Below are positions 54,307 to 60,965 of a DNA stretch of 64,000 bases, piece after piece. Below the pieces are notes generated by a model. It saw only the letters and a list, made by a program, of their open reading frames with translations, searched no databases and was not told where the DNA came from. The position numbers and the translations under genes were made by a program. Each line of letters opens with the position of its first letter. The stretch's first letter is position 1. Origin of the DNA: a virus; IMG/VR virus record IMGVR_UViG_3300032805_000001, positions 56,104 through 120,103 of that record, one strand, 5' to 3'.

Positions 54307-54482
54307 TGAAGCATGTGAATCTGCGCCTGGATGACGAACTGCACGCCCGCCTCAGGGCAGCGGCGGAAGCCGACCGGCGCTCCCTCAACACGATGATTGC
54401 GGTACTCATCGAAGAGGGATTGCAGCGGCGCACCGCGCCGGCTCCCGCAACTCCCGGACCTCACTCCTCCTCGCCCGTATAG
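54306..54482 (+). CDS. Arc-type ribbon-helix-helix repressor
   Basis: 58 residues from ATG 54306, the second base pair of the palindrome arm. KHVNLRLDDELHARLRAAAEADRRSLNTMIAVLIEEGLQRR is the Arc/MetJ RHH motif with the expected leading beta strand (VNLRLDD). A tail of 15 residues is disordered. A Mnt/Arc-like autorepressor of the two divergent genes is the natural reading; it could also be the antitoxin of a TA-like pair with the HNH protein. Confidence 0.9.
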   Translation: MKHVNLRLDDELHARLRAAAEADRRSLNTMIAVLIEEGLQRRTAPAPATPGPHSSSPV

Positions 54483-56158
54483 TCCAGCTCAGTGTTTTCA
54501 AGCGCGCCGCCGAGGTCCGCCGCGAACGACGCGAACTCTTCGGCCGCCGACTTGCCTTCGTCCTCAACTGGCGCAGTCGCCTGGTCAAGCGCGAGCTCCA
54601 CGACCGCGGCCCGGACACGCTCCGGCCATTCCCCGCCCGCAGCATCAGCAACGGCCACCAAGGGCGTGCTGATCTCCTCGGCCCGGCCATCCAGTTCTTC
54701 CGGCATGTCCGGCTGATAGTCCGCGAGCTCATCCCGCACCTGCGACGCCCACGCCTGCAGCCACTCATTCAGCTTGGCCGCCTGCCCCTCAGCGACGCGC
54801 GAGACCTTGGCAGGGCGATCATTCTTGCCCGCACGCTTCATGCGAATCTTGAAGCCACGCGAGAGCAAAGCGTCCATGCTGTTGCCCGTCGCCTTCTCTA
54901 TCGCGTCGAGCCCGGCAAGAGCCACGGCGCCGAACACGTTGACGCGGGTGGCCTTGTTGCCCTTGCCGTTCACTGTCGTACCGTGCCGCGCATAGCCTCC
55001 ATTAAGTACGGCCCGGACGCCCGAGGCGCGCTGAGCACTGGAGAAGAGCAGATCCCCTTCGTCGAGCAGAACCGTTGCATGCTCTTTGCTCAGCGTGTGA
55101 ATAAGCCCGGCCTTCGTCGGCTCAAGATCCAAGCCGAACGTGTCCGGGCACAGCATGTTGAGCAGCTCCAGGCACTTTGACTTCCCGGATCCGGGCTCGC
55201 TTGACAGGAAGTACAGCCGTGGCGTCGCGCGGAACACCAGCGTCCCGTTCTCATCTTTCATGTGGCTGTGCGCGACCCAAGCGACCATCACGTCAAGCGC
55301 TGCGGGTGACGGAAGGCGCACATACGTCCCGATCCACTGCCGCAGCAGATCCAGGAGCTGATCACCCGGTATCCGGTCCGCTCGTGGCCGGACCGGCGCA
55401 GCCGTCGGCCGGGGAACGACAGCGCCGGTCATCCCAGCCGCGGCGCGAGCCGCCGCGAGCCGCCGCTCCGCTGCTTCCCTGCCCGCTTCCATGTGCCGTG
55501 CCGTGTCCGCGGCGACACGCGCGGCCGTGGCAGCGTCGGTGGCGTCGCTCACTCCTGCCTCCCCTCGCCGTCCGTGATCAGCGACAGCAGATCCGCCGGC
55601 CCGGGCGGCGCCGTCTGCGCCCGCTTCCGCCCCGCCCGCGTCCCCGGCGCCTCGAACAGCACCAGGTCCGCGCTCGTGTCGAAGTCCCCGCGCTGCATCG
55701 CCGTCCAATCCGTCCCGCCCGTAGGTGTCCACGGAACCGTCATCGCCTGCCTCCTCAGTCATGTCTTCCCGTGCGAGCCGGTTACCGGCCTGCATCTGGC
55801 GGATGTACTCACCGATCGTCACCCGCGGCGACACACGCCAAAAGTCGTTAAGCTCCTCACTCGCGTACTTCGCGGCGACGTCCGCCCGGCCCGCCCAAAG
55901 CTGGAACGGGTTAGTGATCCCAGCCGCCTCACCGTCACGGGACAGCAGATTCCCGCAGCACTGCGCCTCCGCCGCGAGGAACTGCTCGTGCGCCGCGTCA
56001 TACCACTCCGCGCGGACCTGGGCGCGTTCCCGTGCCGCTCTGTCGGCCTGGTCGCGTCGTCTTGCTTCGGCGAGAACGGAAGCGTCCGCATCGGCCGCCC
56101 ACCTCTCCCGCAACTGTTCGTCGGACATGCCACGCACGTCCTCTACCGTGACCGACAC
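54461..56158 (-). CDS. AAA/DUF3631-like ATPase with fused N-terminal phage domain
   Basis: 565 residues from GTG (SD GAGGAGG 4 bases upstream). Residues 1-130 (SVTVEDVRGMSDEQLRERWAADADASVLAEARRRDQADRAARERAQVRAEWYDAAHEQFLAAEAQCCGNLLSRDG...ADVAAKYASEELNDFWRVSPRVTIGEYIRQMQAGNRLAREDM) are a known actinophage/AICE small-protein type; 265-end hold the ATPase with Walker A SSEPGSGKSKC (about 330) and Walker B TVLLDEGDLLF (about 370), then TKAGLIHTLSKEH. The middle 135-215 is low-complexity Gly/Asp/Arg and overlaps an alternative reading frame (55549-55743). Probably two ancestral genes joined. Confidence 0.75.
   Translation of the reverse strand: MSVTVEDVRGMSDEQLRERWAADADASVLAEARRRDQADRAARERAQVRAEWYDAAHEQFLAAEAQCCGNLLSRDGEAAGITNPFQLWAGRADVAAKYASEELNDFWRVSPRVTIGEYIRQMQAGNRLAREDMTEEAGDDGSVDTYGRDGLDGDAARGLRHERGPGAVRGAGDAGGAEAGADGAARAGGSAVADHGRRGEAGVSDATDAATAARVAADTARHMEAGREAAERRLAAARAAAGMTGAVVPRPTAAPVRPRADRIPGDQLLDLLRQWIGTYVRLPSPAALDVMVAWVAHSHMKDENGTLVFRATPRLYFLSSEPGSGKSKCLELLNMLCPDTFGLDLEPTKAGLIHTLSKEHATVLLDEGDLLFSSAQRASGVRAVLNGGYARHGTTVNGKGNKATRVNVFGAVALAGLDAIEKATGNSMDALLSRGFKIRMKRAGKNDRPAKVSRVAEGQAAKLNEWLQAWASQVRDELADYQPDMPEELDGRAEEISTPLVAVADAAGGEWPERVRAAVVELALDQATAPVEDEGKSAAEEFASFAADLGGALENTELDYTGEEE
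55549..55743 (-). CDS. Small protein in an alternative frame inside the ATPase gene
   Basis: 64 residues: MTVPWTPTGGTDWTAMQRGDFDTSADLVLFEAPGTRAGRKRAQTAPPGPADLLSLITDGEGRQE. Its sequence (DWTAMQRGDFDTSADLVLFEAPGTR) is more protein-like than the ATPase frame it overlaps, and it matches a short telomere/primase-neighbour protein type known from Streptomyces mobile DNA. If both are real, translation must switch frames or initiate internally here. Confidence 0.5.
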   Translation of the reverse strand: MTVPWTPTGGTDWTAMQRGDFDTSADLVLFEAPGTRAGRKRAQTAPPGPADLLSLITDGEGRQE

Positions 56159-56186
56159 GATGCCTCCTCATCGTTGGGTCTTGCAT

Positions 56187-56234
56187 GCCCTCCTCCCGTC
56201 ACGAACGGGCGCCGGCCTCATGCCGGGGGAGGGC
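56187..56234 (-). ncRNA. Structured leader RNA, copy 2 (upstream of the ATPase gene)
   Basis: Read on the minus strand, GCCCTCC...GGAGGGC forms an outer 7-bp stem enclosing two hairpins: CCGGC-ATGAG-GCCGG (56212-56226) and CCCGT-TCGTG-ACGGG (56195-56209). It begins 7 bases after the stop of the 56242 gene and ends about 28 bases before the GTG, leaving the SD (56163-56169) free. The 5' strand CCCUCC can alternatively base-pair with the SD GGAGG. Copy 1 (56747-56796) keeps every stem while changing one hairpin's sequence completely. Confidence 0.65.
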
Positions 56235-56241
56235 TGGCGGG

Positions 56242-56712
56242 TTACTGCCGCGCGGCGATGTACTTGTCGAGCGCTTCCAGTACGCCGTTAGCCGACTGGA
56301 CCGCTTCCCTCAAAATGTCCATGCCCGCCGCGATGCCCGTAGTGTCCGGCGTGCCAACGTGGCGCATCTCTATGCAGGGAGAGGCGAGCTTGAGGTGCGG
56401 GCCGGCGTACACGAAAAACTGATAGTGACCGCCGTCGGGGTCGGCCGCGTACTCGAAGTACAGTTCGGTTTGGTCAGGCTGGACGACGATCCCCTCTTCG
56501 CACGCGATGCGGACCACGGCGTCGACGTTGCACTCCTCGTCAAAGTCCCGCGGACTCCAGTCGGCGCCGATCTCGGGTAGCTTCTCCCCGGTGTCCGGGT
56601 TGCGCGTGCCGCCCCGCATGCCGTCCGGATACGCCTCTACCGCGGCCCGCAGCCATGCGCGGGCGCGCGTCTCATCGAGCGTGAACCGTGCCCTAGCCGC
56701 CTGAACCGTCAT
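56242..56712 (-). CDS. Acidic phage protein, function unknown
   Basis: 156 residues from ATG 56712 with SD GAGGAGG 5 bases upstream. FTLDETRARAWLRAAVEAYPDGMRGGTRNPDTGEKLPEIGADWSPRDFDEECNVDAVVRIACEEGIVVQPDQTELYFEYAADPDGGHYQFFVYAGPHLKLASPCIEMRHVGTPDTTGIAAGMDILREAV. Mixed alpha/beta; I cannot name the family. It is preceded by leader RNA copy 1 and followed by copy 2. Confidence 0.65.
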   Translation of the reverse strand: MTVQAARARFTLDETRARAWLRAAVEAYPDGMRGGTRNPDTGEKLPEIGADWSPRDFDEECNVDAVVRIACEEGIVVQPDQTELYFEYAADPDGGHYQFFVYAGPHLKLASPCIEMRHVGTPDTTGIAAGMDILREAVQSANGVLEALDKYIAARQ

Positions 56713-56746
56713 CTCTGCCTCCTCAGTGATGGGTTTGCTTTTGCGT

Positions 56747-56796
56747 GCCCTCCGCGCGTCTCGCTCGCGCCGCCGGCCTTATGCCGGCGGGAGGGC
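56747..56796 (-). ncRNA. Structured leader RNA, copy 1
   Basis: Same architecture as copy 2: outer stem GCCCTCC (56747-56753 complement) with GGAGGGC (56790-56796), hairpin GCCGGC-CTTAT-GCCGGC (56772-56788) and hairpin GCGCG-TCTCGCT-CGCGC (56754-56770, sequence entirely different from copy 2 yet still paired). It starts 8 bases after the 56805 gene's stop and ends about 22 bases from the downstream SD (56718-56724). Conserved GCAARA and CCCAnC follow in both copies. Confidence 0.7.
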
Positions 56797-56804
56797 AGGT
56801 CTTG

Positions 56805-57104
56805 CTAGAGCGATTCGGTTTCCCAGAGATAGGCGTCGTACAGGTCGCCGAGGAACACGCGCAGTTCATCGCGGCCCTTTTCGACGCGCCGGTAAAGCGC
56901 CTCCGCCTTGCGCGAGTCGTCGTCTGCGCCGTACTCGTCGCACCACTCCTCAAAGCTTCCCGTGTTCTCAAGTCCGGCCGCGTCGGACACAAAACTGTTC
57001 AGTACCTCATCGGCCCTCGGCTCATAGGTGAGCGCCTCACCCATGCCGAACATCGTTTTAAGTGAGTAGGGCAACGTGTTCTGGCTCCAGGAGAGCAACT
57101 TCAT
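56805..57104 (-). CDS. Acidic phage protein whose start lies in the IS21-like end
   Basis: 99 residues; a start at MFGMGEALTYEPRADE (57053) avoids the repeat, while the longer start MKLLSWSQNTLPYSL (57104) is encoded entirely inside the 250-bp IS-like repeat. EPRADEVLNSFVSDAAGLENTGSFEEWCDEYGADDDSRKAEALYRRVEKGRDELRVFLGDLYDAYLWETE is a domain I have met repeatedly in short actinophage proteins. The upstream flank is probably displaced by the IS-like arm. Confidence 0.6.
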   Translation of the reverse strand: MKLLSWSQNTLPYSLKTMFGMGEALTYEPRADEVLNSFVSDAAGLENTGSFEEWCDEYGADDDSRKAEALYRRVEKGRDELRVFLGDLYDAYLWETESL

Positions 57105-57310
57105 CTGGCTCCACTTGTCTCCACGGGTGCTGTCGTAGCAGCTAGATCTGGCCCCACTTCACTGGCCCGGATCACGACCCGGATCGCAAGCCATTTTGGC
57201 TCCACTCCAGCCCTGCTGCGGTCACCTGACTAGGCCCTAGCATGGGTTTCAGGAATCGGGCCGGTCGATCCTCTCCCTGACAGAGCTGGGTCAGCCCGGC
57301 CCGGTTCCCC
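57061..57310. repeat. 250-bp inverted repeat, copy B (IS21-like right end)
   Basis: Inverted copy of 11948-12197 (see that entry for motif and identity). Here the IS body would lie to the right (57311 upward) and the tip at about 57061, matching an element whose right end sits downstream of istB (59333). The 2-kb gap between the repeat and istB is filled by passenger genes. Confidence 0.85.
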
Positions 57311-57452
57311 ATTCTCCGGGCGGCAGGGTCCGCAGCGGGCGCGGGTCGAAATACATGCCGTGCGCTTCGGCCATATGCTCAGCCGTCTCGACCTCATCGA
57401 ACAGGTGCGCGTACTCGTGGCCGCACAGCGAGCACACAGCTACGATCTTCAT
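57291..57452 (-). CDS. C2H2-like zinc protein
   Basis: 53 residues from ATG 57452 (IVAVCSLCGHEYAHLFDEVETAEHMAEAHGMYFDP...). CSLC...H...AH gives a plausible C2H2 zinc site. The last few codons enter the 250-bp repeat. Same position in this arm as the short basic peptide at 11391 in the other arm; no sequence similarity seen. Confidence 0.55.
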   Translation of the reverse strand: MKIVAVCSLCGHEYAHLFDEVETAEHMAEAHGMYFDPRPLRTLPPGEWGTGPG

Positions 57453-57460
57453 GTTTAGCC

Positions 57461-57748
57461 TTACCGTTCTCTCGGCAGGAACACGGACCACGCGCCGCCC
57501 TCATGGCGGCCCTGCTCGAATGTGCAGCCGAACCGCTCAGCCCAGACGGCGACATCGCCGACTGCGAACGACAGGACTATGCAGCCGGCCGGGTCAATGT
57601 CCTCGGCCGTGCGCAGGATCAAGCCGATGCCGGTCTCGACGCTCTGACCGCAACGGCGGAACAGCGCCTCCACGCCCTCGCTTATCAGGGTGACCGGGAC
57701 GCCGCGGAACTGGAGTCCCGCGCTTCTGATGTCGATCACTGAAGCCAC
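57461..57748 (-). CDS. IS-arm passenger protein with IDIRS motif, copy 2
   Basis: 95 residues, the inverted paralog of 11110 (IDIRSAGLQFRGVPVTLISEGVEALFRRCGQSVETGIGLILRTAEDIDPAGCIVLSFAVGDVAVWAERFGCTFEQGRHEGGAWSVFLPRER; compare SEGVEALFRRCG and WSVFLP in both). Only the inner variable segment differs. DUF6221 precedes it and the 250-bp repeat follows, exactly as in the left arm. Function unknown. Confidence 0.75.
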   Translation of the reverse strand: MASVIDIRSAGLQFRGVPVTLISEGVEALFRRCGQSVETGIGLILRTAEDIDPAGCIVLSFAVGDVAVWAERFGCTFEQGRHEGGAWSVFLPRER

Positions 57749-58128
57749 CCCTCGTAGTCCGGGTGGTCATTCCAGATCGCGGCGCGGATCGCGATGACCT
57801 GGCGCAGGATCATAATCTCGGTATCGACGCGGAGGCGCTCGCCGAGTTCTTCGACCTGCCGGAGCTTGGCCAGCAGCGAGCGGTCCGCCTCGATCTCGCG
57901 GAGCGTCCGGGCCGGGTCATGGAGGACGATGTGGTCGGCGGCATAGCTTCCCCTGATAACCCCGAAGGACTCGTCAAGGCTGTCGTAGAGCGACACCGCT
58001 GATGGCAACGGCGAATCGGGAGCAACCGCCCTATCCCAGGGGCCAGGAAATCACAACTGCGTCGCCGTCGCCGCTGCCTCGTACTCGTCCAGCCGGGCAG
58101 TCAGGAACGCGATCAGGTCGGTGGTCAC
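57736..58128 (-). pseudogene. DUF6221 family, disrupted by an in-frame TGA
   Basis: The frame from GTG 58128 reads TTDLIAFLTARLDEYEAAATATQL, the family start, then a TGA at 58051-58053, then continues in the same frame as FPGPWD...SAADHIVLHDPARTLREIEADRSLLAKL...HPDYEGWLQ. A single base (TGA for TGG) breaks it. The downstream part alone could still be made from 58008 but lacks the N-terminus. Member of the DUF6221 set at 9519, 9938 and 63046. Confidence 0.75.
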
Positions 58129-58427
58129 GGACAGTCCCCGCAATCGCAGTCACGGGGATGCTCGCCCCATCCCACGGGCTTGCCCGCATCCGGGTGACCG
58201 GACGGCACCTGCCCCGGCTGCCTGGACTCCTTCGGTCTGCGCCCCGGCTTGCGCTCGGTGGCGAGGAATTTTGTCACATCCGACTCCAGCCATACCGGCC
58301 CCATCGCTAGCCGCTGAACGGGCTCCGGGAAGTCGGGGTGCGCGGCGAGCTGGCCCGCACGCGTTCTGGACACGCCGGCAAGGCTGGCCACTTCGGCCAG
58401 CCCTGCGAGCTTCGGAAACCGGGTCAT
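58125..58427 (-). CDS. AlpA/XRE-like helix-turn-helix protein
   Basis: 100 residues from ATG 58427. KLAGLAEVASLAGVSRTRAGQLAAHPDFPEPVQRLAMGPVWLESDVTKFLATER is an AlpA-type excisionase/HTH (A-G-L-A-E-V-A-S-L-A-G-V-S-R). The C-terminus carries HPRDCDCGDCP, a possible zinc site. Overlaps the next upstream gene and the DUF6221 remnant. Confidence 0.65.
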   Translation of the reverse strand: MTRFPKLAGLAEVASLAGVSRTRAGQLAAHPDFPEPVQRLAMGPVWLESDVTKFLATERKPGRRPKESRQPGQVPSGHPDAGKPVGWGEHPRDCDCGDCP

Positions 58428-58840
58428 CCGTAGTCCTTCTCGTATTGCGCAAGCAGGCGATGCGCGAGCAGGTCCCTCGTGACCGCGCCGCGCGTAGCGC
58501 CCAAACGGGTTTCGTAGCCGCATGAGCAGGTCACGTCGTAGCCGGGCCAGACTCCCCGCATCCTTGCCTGGCGCCTGATCCGTTCACGCCTGCCATTGAC
58601 CATCGCTCCGGTATAGACCCACCATGTGGCGCGGTGCTCGCGCATGGTCTCCGGGGAAACCGAGGTGACGCTCTTGGTCGTGATAGCGCCGCTTCGGCGC
58701 GGTGCCGTGAGCGCAGCACCACGGTCAAATGCTGGGTCTATGTCCGGGCAGCCGCGCCCCCCTGCTTCCCGTTCTCCTGCGCCAGCGGGGCCAGCCGCTT
58801 CGTCCGGCCCCGCGAGGTTCGCGATGCGCCTGTCAGGCAT
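58424..58840 (-). CDS. Cys-containing small protein, function unknown
   Basis: 138 residues from ATG 58840, chosen because it overlaps the stop of the 58833 gene (ATGCCTGA). The C-terminal part reads VTCSCGYETRLGATRGAVTRDLLAHRLLAQYE, a C-x-C zinc-like unit plus a helix. The N-terminal 65 residues are Arg/Ala-rich and poorly convincing; a shorter start at 58645 is possible. Confidence 0.5.
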   Translation of the reverse strand: MPDRRIANLAGPDEAAGPAGAGEREAGGRGCPDIDPAFDRGAALTAPRRSGAITTKSVTSVSPETMREHRATWWVYTGAMVNGRRERIRRQARMRGVWPGYDVTCSCGYETRLGATRGAVTRDLLAHRLLAQYEKDYG

Positions 58841-59018
58841 TGCGGCAGGCCTCGCACTGGCCGCCATACTCGCCGGCGCCGCGCGCTGACGGGTAGAGGG
58901 TGAAGTAAGAGTCGCGGTGGGACTGGCAGAGGATGCGGCCTGTGGTGTCGGTGTGGTCGTGGTAGACGCGCAGGGCCTGGTTGCTGACCTTCTGCCACTC
59001 GGCGAACTTCGTGCTCAT
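58833..59018 (-). CDS. Small His/Cys-rich phage protein
   Basis: 61 residues: MSTKFAEWQKVSNQALRVYHDHTDTTGRILCQSHRDSYFTLYPSARGAGEYGGQCEACRNA. HDH, HRD and CEAC suggest metal binding; the pattern matches short proteins seen near actinophage excisionase-like genes. Confidence 0.55.
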   Translation of the reverse strand: MSTKFAEWQKVSNQALRVYHDHTDTTGRILCQSHRDSYFTLYPSARGAGEYGGQCEACRNA

Positions 59019-59105
59019 GTCCCGCTCCCTTACGTCGTTTGCTTATGACTTAAGAGTACGGCATCCCCTGGATGTTGTCAAGGGTTTAGCTGTAATGTCC
59101 GCAGA

Positions 59106-59327
59106 TCAGTTCACGGTTCCGTCTAGCGAAACCCCTAGCGCAGCCGCGAGCTTGGCGGCGATGGAGAACGCCACGTCGCGGCCGTTCTCCGCACGCCACG
59201 CTACGGACTTGCTCGTGATTCCGGCCGCCTCGCACAGTTCCCGGACGCTCAGGCCCTGGTCGCGTCTCGCCTGCTTGAGACGCGCGGCCAGTGCGGTGAC
59301 CGCCGGGTCTGGATCGGCGCCAGTCAA
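59106..59327 (-). CDS. XRE-family transcriptional regulator
   Basis: 73 residues. LAARLKQARRDQGLSVRELCEAAGITSKSVAWRAENGRDVAFSIAAKLAAALGVSLDGTV is a clear XRE HTH. It lies directly downstream of istB within the arm, so it may regulate the arm's own genes. A single-base-resolution operator is not visible. Confidence 0.85.
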   Translation of the reverse strand: MTGADPDPAVTALAARLKQARRDQGLSVRELCEAAGITSKSVAWRAENGRDVAFSIAAKLAAALGVSLDGTVN

Positions 59328-59332
59328 CTTCC

Positions 59333-60130
59333 TTACCCGTTCTCCGCGCGAGCGCGGGTCTGTGCCAGCCTGAACGACTGGGTGCCGGTCTCGATGATGT
59401 GCGCGTTATACGTCAGCCGGTCCACGATCGCCGCGCACAACCTGGGGTCGGTGAAGGTGCGTTTCCACTCGGAGAACGGGGCGTTGGACGCGACCGCCAT
59501 CGCCCGGCGTTCCTCCCTGTCGGTGAAGATCTGGAATAGCAGCTTCGCGCCGGTCTTGTCTAGCTCGAGATAGCCGAACTCGTCCAGGCAGAGCAGGTCA
59601 CACCGGCCGTAACGGGCGATGACCTTCGTTAGCTGCCGTTCATCCTGAGCTTCGGCGAGCTCGTTGACGAGATTGGCGGCAGTGGTATAGCGGACCTTCA
59701 GCCCGGCCTCGGCGATGGCCGTCCCGATCCCGATGAGCAGGTGAGATTTCCCGGTGCCGGAGTCGCCGACCAGGCAGAGCGGCTGGCCCGCCACCACCCA
59801 TGCGGGGTGGCAGAGGGTGGCGATCTGCTCGGGTGAGATCTCCGGGTTGGCGGTGTAGTCGAAGTCCTCGATCCGCTTCGGCCGCGGGAACGCCGCCTCG
59901 CGGACCAGGCGTATCTTGCGGCGCTCGTCCCGGTGCTGCATCTCCTCGGTGAGCAGGGCGGCCAGGAAGTCTTTATAGGTTGCCCGCTCCTTGAGCGCCT
60001 GCTTGACGGCTTCTTCGTATCCCTCGCGGATAGCGGGCAGATGCAGGGCACGGGCGGCCTGCTCGATCACCATGTCGGCCGGGTCGTCGTCCACCACGGG
60101 CGGCCGGGCGTCCCTCGTCGCCGCGGTCAT
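59333..60130 (-). CDS. istB: IstB, AAA+ ATPase of an IS21-family element
   Basis: 265 residues. Walker A SLVGDSGTGKSHLLIGIGT (about 110-125) and Walker B DLLCLDEFGYLELDKTG (about 185-200) with the IstB sensor/box (FSEWKRTFTDPRLCAAIVDRLTYNAHIIETGTQSFRLA). IstB directs IS21 insertion sites. The overlap with the istA fragment on the same strand (ATGA) is retained. Full length for the family, so this arm's IstB may still be functional even though istA is not. Confidence 0.9.
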   Translation of the reverse strand: MTAATRDARPPVVDDDPADMVIEQAARALHLPAIREGYEEAVKQALKERATYKDFLAALLTEEMQHRDERRKIRLVREAAFPRPKRIEDFDYTANPEISPEQIATLCHPAWVVAGQPLCLVGDSGTGKSHLLIGIGTAIAEAGLKVRYTTAANLVNELAEAQDERQLTKVIARYGRCDLLCLDEFGYLELDKTGAKLLFQIFTDREERRAMAVASNAPFSEWKRTFTDPRLCAAIVDRLTYNAHIIETGTQSFRLAQTRARAENG

Positions 60131-60780
60131 GGCGCACCTCGCCGGGTGCGGCGGGACAGCAGTTCGTCATAGGCTGCTACCGATGGGAGGGGCCTGGTGT
60201 CCTCGGGTATCGGCGTCCGGCGTTCCGCCAGCGTGATCACGTCAGCCTGTCCTGTCTCTGTCGCTGCTGTCTTGACGGGTGCCACCTCGGGCGCGTCCTG
60301 GCTAGCCTTGCGCGCTTCGATGGCCACGAGCTCGGGGCTCGCCGCCCCGGCTTCCAGCGCCACCATGATTCCCGCGATCACCTGCGCGGCGGCCATGCGG
60401 CGATGCAGCAGCAGCACCTCGATAAGCGCCCTGGTCCCGGCCGCGTCGCCGTGCGCTTTGCGAGCCGCCGCCCAGAACGCGTCATGCGCAGTGGTGAACG
60501 TTCCTGCCTCGCGGGCCTGGGCGAGCCCCGTGGATCCGGCCAGCGCGCCGGGCCGGACCATCAGGATCTCCAGGTAGTGATCCAGCGTGTCCCGGTAGTC
60601 GTACCGGCGGGTCAGCCGTGCGTACTGGGCGATGACCTCGTTGCGGTCGAACACCAGCAGCTCGTTGGCCCGCAGGCTGACCCGGACCTGCCGGCCGATG
60701 AACCGTGCCGGGACCGAGTAGTAGCACTGGCGGATGACGATCCGCGAGTCACGGCGGACGGTCACCCCACGTACAGCCCC
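60127..60780 (-). pseudogene. istA: IstA C-terminal fragment
   Basis: The convincing part (about residues 35-242) begins GVTVRRDSRIVIRQCYYSVPARFIGRQVRVSLRANELLVFDRNEVIAQYARLTRRYDYRDTLDHYLEILMVRPGALAGSTGLAQAREAGTFTTAHDAFWAAARKAHG, the C-terminal domain of IS21-type transposases. The N-terminal HTH and DDE core are absent; upstream sequence belongs to a disrupted secreted-peptide gene. The missing N-terminus lies 51 kb away at 8995 in inverted orientation. Confidence 0.85.
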
Positions 60781-60886
60781 CCCAATGCGGCCCAGACGGC
60801 GCCGTAACGCGCCCCGCAACACCAGCACCAGCCAGCGCCGCACCAGCCAGCACACTCACAGCAGCAACCCTCGCGAACCTCCGCAT
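60749..60886 (-). pseudogene. Signal-peptide-bearing protein truncated at the istA fragment
   Basis: 45 residues visible. RRFARVAAVSVLAGAALAGAGVAGRVTA is a Sec signal peptide, preceded by GAGGAG; the reading frame is cut within about 20 residues of the expected cleavage site where the istA fragment begins (near 60770). The remainder of the mature protein is not present nearby, so the insertion or rearrangement removed it. Confidence 0.6.
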
Positions 60887-60965
60887 AGCAAGACTCCTCA
60901 CCCGGCACGCGCAACCCCTCCTGGTTGCACGCACAGGGCGAGAAGGGGACCAAAGGCCCCCTCGC

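Noticed and set aside
56160-56800. The two leader repeats as a CRISPR array
   Set aside because: Only two units, 560 bp apart with a gene between, and the loops differ; no spacers of constant length and no cas genes.
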